From positions 1 to 64,000 of the forward strand of contig JAAXWC010000006.1 in NCBI GenBank assembly GCA_013335175.1: a stretch of DNA of 64,000 nt. Reading direction: 5' to 3'. The first letter of the stretch is position 1, and each line of letters starts with the position of its first letter. The position numbers and the translations under genes are program-made. Shown here in pieces: positions 57,130 to 64,000 of the stretch. The notes under the pieces are model-generated. The model did no database searches. It was not told the origin of the DNA and saw only the letters and a list, made by a program, of their open reading frames with translations. The stretch comes from Candidatus Roizmanbacteria bacterium. GTDB lineage: Bacteria; Patescibacteriota; Microgenomatia; UBA1406; GWC2-37-13.

Positions 57130-57154
57130 GGCCTCCTATCGGAAACCTTGCACA
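57122..57154 (-). terminator. Hairpin terminator after rpsJ
   Basis: Perfect 9-bp arms TGTGCAAGG (57123-57131) and CCTTGCACA (57146-57154) with a 14-nt loop are followed on the minus strand by TTTTAGTT. It begins 7 nt after the rpsJ stop. The T-run is short, so termination may be partial. It also carries the -35 element of the rplC promoter. Confidence 0.6.
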
Positions 57155-57161
57155 AGTTTCT

Positions 57162-57470
57162 TTACATTTTAACTTCTACCTCAACGCCTGCAGGTAGTTC
57201 CAGATGCATAAGAGAATCAATTGTTTGATTTGTAGGATTCACAATATCTAACAATCTCTTATGGATTTTCATGCCAAAGTGTTCTCTGGCATCCTTATCT
57301 GTAAAAGGTGATTTATTTACAACATATACCTCTTTCCGTGTGGGTAAGGGAATAGGTCCTAACACTGATGCTCCTGTTCGAGCAGCAGTATCTACAATCT
57401 TTTGACAGGTTTCATCAACCAATCTATGATCGTATGCTTTTAATCGTATTCGAATTCGTCCTTTTGGCAT
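57162..57470 (-). CDS. rpsJ: Ribosomal protein S10
   Basis: The 102-residue protein has [66 protein letters not shown] (in parts) and [16 protein letters not shown], diagnostic S10 (also NusE). It links the ribosome to NusG and antitermination. It follows tuf by 38 nt and is separated from rplC by two hairpins and a promoter. Confidence 0.97.
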   Translation of the reverse strand: MPKGRIRIRLKAYDHRLVDETCQKIVDTAARTGASVLGPIPLPTRKEVYVVNKSPFTDKDAREHFGMKIHKRLLDIVNPTNQTIDSLMHLELPAGVEVEVKM

Positions 57471-57508
57471 AGTTGTAAAAAGTGCTTATATAACTTAGAT
57501 ATGAGTCT

Positions 57509-58693
57509 TTATTTTATAACATTGGTAATGACTCCGGCACCAACGGTGTGTCCACCTTCTCGGATAGCAAACTTTAATCCTGTTTCAAGAGCGATTGGGT
57601 AAATAAGTTTTGCTGAGATTTTGATACTATCTCCTGGCATAACCATTTCTACGCCTGCTGGAAGATTCAATTCTCCCGTGATATCCGTTGTTCTGATGTA
57701 GAACTGTGGACGGTATCCTGTGAAGAATGGAGTATGTCTTCCACCTTCGTCTTTATTCAAAACGTAAATTTCTGCTTCAAATTCAGTGTGTGGTGTAATA
57801 GAACCTGGTTTAGCAAGTACCTGTCCACGTTCAACATCGGTCTTTTCGATTCCTCGAAGAAGAAGTCCGACATTATCACCCGCTCGTGCTTCATCAAGTG
57901 ATTTTCTAAACATTTCAATTCCGGTAATAACCGTTTTTCGTGTATCTTTGATACCGACGATTTCCAGTTCTTCGTTTACTTTCAATACGCCTCGTTCTAC
58001 ACGTCCAGTAACAACTGTTCCACGTCCTGGAATAGTAAATACGTCTTCGATAGGCATAAGGAATGGCTTATCGACTGGTCGAGTAGGTTCTGGGATATAT
58101 TCATCTACTGTCTTCATAAGTTCTTCTATTGCTGCAACAGATTCTGGATCGTCTTGCAACGCTTTTAATGAAGAACCTTTGATAACAGGTACGGTGTCTC
58201 CTGGATATCCATATTTTGTGAGAAGATCTCGAACTTCCATTTCAACCAGTTCAACGATTTCTTTATCCTGAACCATGTCTACTTTGTTCAAGTAAACAAC
58301 GATTGCGGGAACATTAACTTGATTTGCAAGGAGAATGTGTTCTCGTGTTTGAGGCATAGGACCATCGGGAGCGGAAACAACAAGAATTGCTCCGTCCATC
58401 TGAGCTGCTCCAGTGATCATGTTTTTGATGTAATCTGCGTGTCCTGGTGCATCAATGTGAGCATAGTGACGATTTGCAGTTTCATATTCAGAATGGTGAA
58501 GGTTGATGGTAACTCCGCGTGCTTTTTCTTCAGGAGCTTTATCAATTTCCTCATATTTCATTGCTTTTGCTAAGCCTTTTTTTGAAAGAACATAGTGAAT
58601 AGCTGAAGTAGTGGTAGTTTTTCCATGATCTACGTGACCAATGGTACCAATATTTAAATGAGGTTTATTTCGAACGAATGTACCGTCTGCCAT
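57509..58693 (-). CDS. tuf: Elongation factor Tu
   Basis: The 394-residue GTPase brings aminoacyl-tRNA to the ribosome. Motifs: GHVDHGKTT (G1, about 19-27), [13 protein letters not shown] (switch I), [12 protein letters not shown] (G3), LNKVDM (G4) and GSSLKAL (G5). Domain II/III features such as [18 protein letters not shown] and [24 protein letters not shown] (in parts) are normal. Two small deviations are DAPGH for the frequent DCPGH and NKVDM for NKCDM; both occur in nature. It is first in a tuf-rpsJ unit with its own promoter. Confidence 0.98.
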   Translation of the reverse strand: MADGTFVRNKPHLNIGTIGHVDHGKTTTTSAIHYVLSKKGLAKAMKYEEIDKAPEEKARGVTINLHHSEYETANRHYAHIDAPGHADYIKNMITGAAQMDGAILVVSAPDGPMPQTREHILLANQVNVPAIVVYLNKVDMVQDKEIVELVEMEVRDLLTKYGYPGDTVPVIKGSSLKALQDDPESVAAIEELMKTVDEYIPEPTRPVDKPFLMPIEDVFTIPGRGTVVTGRVERGVLKVNEELEIVGIKDTRKTVITGIEMFRKSLDEARAGDNVGLLLRGIEKTDVERGQVLAKPGSITPHTEFEAEIYVLNKDEGGRHTPFFTGYRPQFYIRTTDITGELNLPAGVEMVMPGDSIKISAKLIYPIALETGLKFAIREGGHTVGAGVITNVIK

Positions 58694-58710
58694 ATGAAAT
58701 GAAATTTAAA

Positions 58711-58783
58711 TTAGTAAATTACGAACAAGAATAAATCAACCTCCTATTTAGAGGTTGACATTTTTTCTTAGTGTCCTTATGAT
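58711..58783. promoter_or_regulatory. Divergent promoters of tuf and the DUF1189-like gene with shared inverted repeat
   Basis: For tuf (minus) TTGATT (58734-58739), 17 nt, TACTAA (58711-58716). For the plus gene TTGACA (58755-58760), 17 nt, TATGAT (58778-58783). Arms TCAACCTC (58736-58743) and GAGGTTGA (58751-58758) form a perfect 8-bp inverted repeat with 7-nt spacer that includes both -35 elements, so one factor could control both genes, or it is simple symmetry of the two TTGA boxes. Confidence 0.6.
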
Positions 58784-58793
58784 AATTGGTAGC

Positions 58794-59645
58794 ATGAAAA
58801 AAGTCAAGGGATTTTTAGCATGGTATCGAGAGAGTTTACTCCCTCAATATCCTTTTTATCACCGTTTACTCAAAAAAAGACTTCGCATCTCTCTTTTGTA
58901 TGGGATCGCAATGATTCTCGTTTCATATTACACATATATAAGTATATATATTATAGTACGTCAGCCCATCCAATCAATGGGAAGTACAATAGAAGCAGTG
59001 GAACAATCCCTGCATACCTATCCTTCAGATCTTGTCATTCGTATCCAAAAGGGTGTTGTTTTTTCAAATTATGATCGGCCTTATTTTCTTTGGGCAACCG
59101 AACAAGGCAAGAAGAGACTACTTGCTGTACTAGATACTTCTGCCGACGCCTGGAGTATTCATGATTATCAGTCAGAACTGTTGCTTACCGGACATCAGCT
59201 CATTCTTGCGTCTTCGCACGCACCGGGATATGACATCATTTCGCTCAACAATGCTACCCACGTGATAAATAAAGCTTCTGTTGGAACGATAATTAAAACG
59301 ATTGAATTGCTGAAAGTGATACTCCCCTATTGCTATCTCTTGCTGGTATTTGTGATTATTCCCCTCGTGCTGCTTGTTATGTATGCCGGTACTACGTTAT
59401 TGATCGCACTTATTTCTTACGGGATCGCACATTACTTTTTTTCGGCAGTACAGTATAAACGAGCATTGCAACTTACGATTCATGCCTCAACATTGCCATT
59501 TGCAGTATTCTTCGGAGTACATCTTGTTAGCTCTCGTTTTATTGCCTTTCCCTTATTGATCCTCCTTTTCTTGGCTTTTTCACTTACAGCCCTTTATGAG
59601 GCTTACGGCGATCATGCAAGCTTCCACCGTGGGACAAACTCGTGA
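58794..59645 (+). CDS. Membrane protein, DUF1189-like
   Basis: From MKKVKGFLAWYRESLLPQYP the protein has 283 residues. A membrane helix (LLYGIAMILVSYYTYISIYIIV, about 36-57) is followed by an extracytoplasmic domain (LVIRIQKGVVFSNYDRPYFLW) and then about four to five hydrophobic helices in the C-terminal half. Layout and 'YPSDLVIRIQKG...' resemble DUF1189 proteins of Gram-positive bacteria, which are of unknown role; confidence in the family is moderate. The ATG at 58794 is about 4 nt downstream of the predicted transcription start. It is followed 14 nt later by the helicase-nuclease gene. Confidence 0.72.
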   Translation: MKKVKGFLAWYRESLLPQYPFYHRLLKKRLRISLLYGIAMILVSYYTYISIYIIVRQPIQSMGSTIEAVEQSLHTYPSDLVIRIQKGVVFSNYDRPYFLWATEQGKKRLLAVLDTSADAWSIHDYQSELLLTGHQLILASSHAPGYDIISLNNATHVINKASVGTIIKTIELLKVILPYCYLLLVFVIIPLVLLVMYAGTTLLIALISYGIAHYFFSAVQYKRALQLTIHASTLPFAVFFGVHLVSSRFIAFPLLILLFLAFSLTALYEAYGDHASFHRGTNS

Positions 59646-59659
59646 TACAATAAGAACTT

Positions 59660-62599
59660 ATGAGCCTCGATCTGCCTACAAAAACGTTGAATACGAATCA
59701 ACACCAAGCGGTCGTAATGAATGACGGACCCCTACTTATTGTTGCTGGCGCTGGAACAGGCAAGACCACGGTTATCGTAGAAAAAATAAAATACCTGATT
59801 ACGCATCTTTCGGCAAAACCAGAGGAAATTTTAGCACTCACTTTTACAGAAAAAGCAGCTTCAGAAATGGAAGAGCGTGTAGACGTAGCCCTTCCTTACG
59901 GATATTTTCAAATGGAAATTGCCACTTTTCATGCCTTTGCAGACAAAATACTTCGAGCCGAGGCTCATCACATTGGACTGAATCCTGCCTATACGCTTAT
60001 GACACAGGCGGAGTCAATTATGTTTTTGCGTAAACGCCTCTTTGTTTTTGATCTCAAGTATTTTCGACCATTGGGAAACCCGCATAAATTTATTGAATCG
60101 CTTTTACAACATTTTTCACGGTTAAAAGACGAAGACGTTTCTCCCAAGGACTACCTCGACTGGGCAACGGGTTTAACTGAAAGCTCCTATTCAGAAGAGG
60201 AACGGGAAAAGTATCAAGAGCTTGCCCGAGCATATCAAACCTACGAAGAACTCAAAATGAAAGAAGGGTATTTTGACTTTTCCGATCTGATATTTTATCT
60301 CCTTACTTTGTTCCGAACGCGACCATCCGTATTGGCAGCCTATAAAGCACAATTCAAGTACGTTCTGGCCGACGAGTTCCAAGATACCAATATTGCACAA
60401 TATTCGCTCTTAAAACTTCTCTGTCCACCCGAAGAAACCCCTCATCTTACTATTGTAGGAGACGACTCTCAGGCCATTTATAAGTTTAGAGGTGCTTCTG
60501 TTTCGAACATTCTGGCGTTTATGCGAGACTATCCAACGGCAAAGCAAGTGATGTTAAACGAAAATTACCGTTCATATCAATCTATTTTGGATACTTCTTA
60601 TACACTAATTCAAAACAACGATCCTGATACCCTCGAAGCACAACTGGGAATTTCTAAAAAATTAGTAAGCTCCCGTGGGAAAAATGGAGAGTGTGTAAGC
60701 TTTCACCTGTTTGACAAAGGGGATGAAGAAGCTGATTTCATTGTTGAAACAATCCAGAATCTGAAGGCTGCCAATTCGTATACCTATTCTGATTTTGCTA
60801 TTTTGATGCGTGCTAACTCGCATGCCGAGCCGTTTGTCCGTGCACTCAGTTATGCAGGAGTCCCGTATCGATTTTTAGGGGCAGGAATGCTCTACAAACA
60901 GCCCGAGGTAAAAGATCTTATTGCCTACCTAAAATTTTTATCACTCATTGATGACTCTCCATCGTTTTATCGAGTGCTCACCATGAATATCTTTCAGCTG
61001 GACCATCAGGATATCCACTTACTCCTCTCATTCGCTAAAAAAACTACGCTTTCTCTTTTCCAAGCAACTCTGCTGTACTGTTCCTTTTTCCAATCTGATT
61101 GGTTTTTATCTGAATACGAAATATACCGGCACTATCTGCCATTAATAAAGGAGGATACTCGAAACAGCCTCATTCCCATTATCGGGATGGTAAAAAAACA
61201 TTTAGGATGTATAAAACGGGACAGCGCAGGACAAATTCTCTACTATTTTTTAGAGGATACCGGATTGCTCAAAAAACTTGCAGCTTCCAGTACGGCTGAA
61301 GAAGAGAAAGAAATAAAAAATATCGCGCGTTTTTTTGAAAAATTAAAAGCATTTGAAGTTGAGCATGAAGAAGCGTCCGTTGAGGCAGTGGTCGATTTCA
61401 TTGAAATGAGTATGGAATTGGGTGAATCGCCTGTTGCAAATGGAGGAGATGTCCCTAATTATGATGGTGTTCAGCTCCTTACCACCCATGCTTCAAAAGG
61501 GTTAGAATTTCCGGTTATTTTTTTGGTTAATTTGAGTAAAGGTCGATTCCCAACCACCGAAAAAAAAGACCCTATTCCTATCCCACCGGAACTTATCAAA
61601 GAGATTCTTCCCCAGGGAGATTACCATTTAGAAGAAGAGCGACGCCTTTTTTATGTTGGACTTACTCGTGCGCAAGATCGTGCCTATTTAACGGCATCCT
61701 TTACCTATGGGACCGGGAAACGAGAGCGAAAAATTTCTCCCTTCGTTCAGGAAACTCTTGGTATAGATGCAATTAAAAAAGAAGAAACACCAAAAAAGGA
61801 AGAAAAAATTCAACTTTCTCTGTTTGAGTACAAAAAAAAGGAGACACCAATCCCCCAGGAAATTGTAAATTTAAAAACATTTTCTTTCTCTCAGCTTGAA
61901 TCGTTTGCAACCTGTCCTCTTCAGTATAAGTATCAGTATCTTTTGAAAATTCCATCTTCCCAGAATGCAGCAGCTTCATTTGGAGATAGCATTCATAAAA
62001 CCCTTCAGCGATTTTACACCGAATTTTCTGAAGATAAAACAATTGGATTACCCCGACTCCTGGAGCTCTATGAACAGAACTGGATCCCCGTGGGATATGC
62101 TTCCCAGGCTCATCACGTAAAGCGAAAAAAGGAAGGAGCAGAACTGCTTACGCAGTACCTAGAGACATTTCATCACATTGACTTAGATATTCTCGATTTG
62201 GAAAAATTATTTAAAATTAGAGTGCGCGACGATATTTTTATTACCGGGAAAATAGATCGCGTAGATAGAACTTCAGAGAATGGAATTGAAATAATAGACT
62301 ATAAAACGGGAAGACGCCCCGATGACCGTGAATTGAAAAAGAGCCTTCAACTTTCTGTATATGCGCTCGCGGCCTGCGATCCCGGGCTTTATCATAAAAA
62401 TATTAAAGACGTAACCCTCACCTTTTATTATCTGCAAAGTTTAGAGCAGATACGCATGCAGAAAAGCGCAGAAGATCTCGAACAGGTAAAAGATGAAATT
62501 ATTGAAAAAGTAGAAACGCTCCGCAACTCAACGTTTGAACCCAAAAAAAGCCCTGCTTGTACATTTTGCCCGTTTCGCATGATCTGTGAAGCTTGGTAA
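59660..62599 (+). CDS. UvrD-family helicase fused to a PD-(D/E)xK nuclease with Fe-S-type Cys
   Basis: Residues 1-700 hold the SF1A motifs: NQHQAVVM (Q), AGAGTGKTTV (29-38), FTEKAASEM, DEFQDTN, GDDSQAIYKFRGA, LNENYRS, TTHASKGLEF and LFYVGLTRAQDRAYL. From about 740 comes a RecB-like PD-(D/E)xK nuclease domain: FSQLESFATCPLQYKYQYL, GDSIHKTLQRFY, IIDYKTGR (D-x-K, near 876) and the end SPACTFCPFRMICEAW. The first Cys (near 750) and three C-terminal Cys form the four-Cys arrangement that holds an Fe-S cluster in AddB/Cas4-type nucleases. It is a one-chain helicase-nuclease likely working in double-strand break processing. TACAAT lies 8 nt before the ATG. Confidence 0.92.
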   Translation: MSLDLPTKTLNTNQHQAVVMNDGPLLIVAGAGTGKTTVIVEKIKYLITHLSAKPEEILALTFTEKAASEMEERVDVALPYGYFQMEIATFHAFADKILRAEAHHIGLNPAYTLMTQAESIMFLRKRLFVFDLKYFRPLGNPHKFIESLLQHFSRLKDEDVSPKDYLDWATGLTESSYSEEEREKYQELARAYQTYEELKMKEGYFDFSDLIFYLLTLFRTRPSVLAAYKAQFKYVLADEFQDTNIAQYSLLKLLCPPEETPHLTIVGDDSQAIYKFRGASVSNILAFMRDYPTAKQVMLNENYRSYQSILDTSYTLIQNNDPDTLEAQLGISKKLVSSRGKNGECVSFHLFDKGDEEADFIVETIQNLKAANSYTYSDFAILMRANSHAEPFVRALSYAGVPYRFLGAGMLYKQPEVKDLIAYLKFLSLIDDSPSFYRVLTMNIFQLDHQDIHLLLSFAKKTTLSLFQATLLYCSFFQSDWFLSEYEIYRHYLPLIKEDTRNSLIPIIGMVKKHLGCIKRDSAGQILYYFLEDTGLLKKLAASSTAEEEKEIKNIARFFEKLKAFEVEHEEASVEAVVDFIEMSMELGESPVANGGDVPNYDGVQLLTTHASKGLEFPVIFLVNLSKGRFPTTEKKDPIPIPPELIKEILPQGDYHLEEERRLFYVGLTRAQDRAYLTASFTYGTGKRERKISPFVQETLGIDAIKKEETPKKEEKIQLSLFEYKKKETPIPQEIVNLKTFSFSQLESFATCPLQYKYQYLLKIPSSQNAAASFGDSIHKTLQRFYTEFSEDKTIGLPRLLELYEQNWIPVGYASQAHHVKRKKEGAELLTQYLETFHHIDLDILDLEKLFKIRVRDDIFITGKIDRVDRTSENGIEIIDYKTGRRPDDRELKKSLQLSVYALAACDPGLYHKNIKDVTLTFYYLQSLEQIRMQKSAEDLEQVKDEIIEKVETLRNSTFEPKKSPACTFCPFRMICEAW

Positions 62600-62631
62600 T
62601 AATTCGGGGTATTATAATATATACTATCCCT

Positions 62632-64000
62632 ATGAAAGACAAAGTAAATAACTATCTTGCCACGACCGTTTCCAATTCGCATTGGTACCTTCGATTTACC
62701 GAAATATTTGTGCCACTTACCGCTTGGATTATGATCACGATGCCCATTTGGCTTTCGTTTTGGCATCCTGCATTGGTCGCATATTTCATTATTGCCTTTG
62801 ATCTCTACTTTTTGTATAAATCTATCCAAACTGCATATTATGCAACCATATCCTATAAGGTAATTTTAGAAACTGAAGATGTCCCTTTTAACAAGAAAAT
62901 TGAAAAATGGGAAAAAGCAAAACCGCTTGCACATTTTGTTATTATTCCGAATTATAAAGAGCCTCTTTATAAATTAGAGGACACCATTGGCGATATTGTA
63001 AAATCCGATTATCCCTTCAAAGAAATATACCTTGTTTTAGCATTTGAGAAGCGAGAGGAAGAAGCAAAGGACAAATACGAAGCGCTCAAAGAAAAATTTG
63101 GCCATTTTTTCAAAGACGTAATTGTTTCCTATCATGTTTTAGTTTCAAATGAAGTACCGGGAAAGGCGAGTAACCAGACCTTTGCTTCGCGAATTGTCTC
63201 GGATTATGTAAGAGCACATGGATTGAGCCCGGAAGAAACGGTCGTTACCATATGCGATGCCGATAGCCGACTTCCGATCAACTATTTTTCATATCTTACC
63301 TATGAATTTATAAAGGATGTAAACCGTAAATACCATTTTTACTGGGCACCAGTATTCCTGTATAACAATTTCTGGCAACTGCCCTTTTTTGTACGCATGC
63401 AAGCAACGCTCTCTTCGATTTTACGACTTGCCTTTCTTTCTCAAAAAGAACGGCTTATTCAGCTATCCACCTATTCCACCAATTTATGGTTGCTTGAAGC
63501 TGTTAATTATTGGGACGTAGATATTATCCCGGAAGATTGGCATATTTTTTTCCAGGCATTTTTTGCATTTGGAGATAAAGTTCGCACCATTCCACTGTAT
63601 ACAACCACCAATGGTGACGCGGTATATTCTGGAAACATGTTCAAAACATTGGTAAATCGATATGAGCAGGAAAAACGATGGGCCTGGGGTGTAACAGACA
63701 TAAGCTACGCCTTAAGCCGGCTTTTTACCACGCCGCATATTCCTATGAAGCTCAAGTTAAAACGAATTTTTCTTCTTACTGAAACTCATTTACTTTGGCC
63801 AACTTCGTTTTTTATACTTACTCTTTCAGCCTCGGTCCCTCCACTTGTAAACCCTCTTTTTAAACGAACCGTGCTCGGATTTATCTTGCCTCAGCTCTCT
63901 GGTCTTATTCTGACAATCGCTTCACTTACCCTCATTCTCTATATTTATCTTGATATTACTCTGAGAAAACGATTAAAAATCGAAACGAAATTAATCAGTA
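62632..64000 (+). CDS. Membrane glycosyltransferase family 2, partial
   Basis: The gene runs to the window end without a stop, giving at least 456 residues. N-terminal helices (FVPLTAWIMITMPIWLSFW, VAYFIIAFDLYFLY) are followed by a GT-A domain: VIIPNYKEPLYKLEDT, VPGKASNQTF, CDADSRLP (D-x-D), EDWHIFFQAFFAFG (general base ED) and QEKRWAWGV (the Q-x-x-R-W motif). After this come further hydrophobic helices (LLWPTSFFILTLSASV, LSGLILTIASLTLILYIYL). This is the layout of processive cellulose/hyaluronan-synthase-like enzymes, so it probably makes or exports a beta-linked polysaccharide. TATACT lies 6 nt before the ATG. Confidence 0.88.
   Translation, partial: MKDKVNNYLATTVSNSHWYLRFTEIFVPLTAWIMITMPIWLSFWHPALVAYFIIAFDLYFLYKSIQTAYYATISYKVILETEDVPFNKKIEKWEKAKPLAHFVIIPNYKEPLYKLEDTIGDIVKSDYPFKEIYLVLAFEKREEEAKDKYEALKEKFGHFFKDVIVSYHVLVSNEVPGKASNQTFASRIVSDYVRAHGLSPEETVVTICDADSRLPINYFSYLTYEFIKDVNRKYHFYWAPVFLYNNFWQLPFFVRMQATLSSILRLAFLSQKERLIQLSTYSTNLWLLEAVNYWDVDIIPEDWHIFFQAFFAFGDKVRTIPLYTTTNGDAVYSGNMFKTLVNRYEQEKRWAWGVTDISYALSRLFTTPHIPMKLKLKRIFLLTETHLLWPTSFFILTLSASVPPLVNPLFKRTVLGFILPQLSGLILTIASLTLILYIYLDITLRKRLKIETKLIS

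Noticed and set aside
57786-58271. Long plus-strand frame (161 residues) opposite tuf
   Set aside because: It is Ser/Thr-rich, without motifs, and results from codon use of the strongly conserved EF-Tu gene on the other strand.
1-64000. tRNA and rRNA genes, CRISPR arrays, insertion sequences or prophage
   Set aside because: No cloverleaf with T-loop GGTTCRA pattern, no regularly spaced direct repeats and no transposase or integrase motifs were seen by eye. tRNAscan-SE and a repeat finder would settle it.

Overview
The window looks like a chromosomal segment of a Candidate Phyla Radiation (Patescibacteria) bacterium, possibly of the Microgenomates side; the assignment to a lineage within the CPR is a guess. 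The reasons are a moderately AT-rich genome read with code 11, an S10-spc-alpha ribosomal gene block with no L30 gene between S5 and L15, many reduced enzymes (RecO with no Cys at all, a 223-residue triosephosphate isomerase, a 598-residue UvrD), a fused adenylate kinase, many single-pass secreted proteins of unknown function, and very few Shine-Dalgarno sequences.

Layout. 1-6.0 kb is an accessory zone with decaying genes (M20/RocB-like peptidase, aminoglycoside-phosphotransferase-like gene, uridine-kinase-like gene, GNAT remnant) mixed with intact genes (ArsR regulator plus nitroreductase, an ABC-F ATPase, an alpha/beta hydrolase, two very small proteins). It also holds a strong small-RNA candidate at 1591-1680 with its own promoter and terminator. 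6.1-10.1 kb has an unknown protein, a FecR-like anchored protein, a GH18-type protein and serS. 10.2-13.1 kb is a zinc uptake operon (zur-znuA-znuC-znuB) behind a perfect palindrome that covers its promoter. 13.1-22.3 kb is an envelope region: PBP1A, class D sortase, a transmembrane protein with an actin/PilM-like cytoplasmic half, an orphan anchored solute-binding protein, VanW protein and rlmN. 22.3-27.3 kb has a tiny membrane protein, an RRM protein, an acyltransferase, UvrD, tpiA and an LCP protein.

27.2-31.4 kb (minus) is an operon starting with ribosomal protein S20 and continuing into PilN, PilO, a 60-residue membrane protein and secreted proteins with LPXTG-like tails, the likely sortase substrates. 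31.4-33.8 kb carries a hypothetical protein, glyS and recO. 33.9-40.7 kb is a glycan assembly cluster (DUF4012, sugar-1-phosphate transferase, manC, three glycosyltransferases) that follows rpsI by 3 nt and so appears to be the distal part of the ribosomal operon. 40.7-58.7 kb is that ribosomal block with rpoA, infA, map, adk, secY, rpmG and tuf. S19 is not between L2 and L22 but between S14 and S8. 58.8-64 kb (plus) has a DUF1189-like membrane protein, a helicase-nuclease fusion with an Fe-S-type Cys pattern, and a membrane glycosyltransferase cut by the window end.

The most interesting signals are the small-RNA candidate, the leader of rplC (promoter embedded in one hairpin terminator, second terminator inside the leader), the relocated rpsS, the sortase/actin-like/pilus-like surface gene sets, and a recurring -10-like hexamer 5-10 nt before start codons that suggests leaderless mRNAs. 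No tRNA, rRNA, CRISPR array or insertion sequence was recognised by eye.
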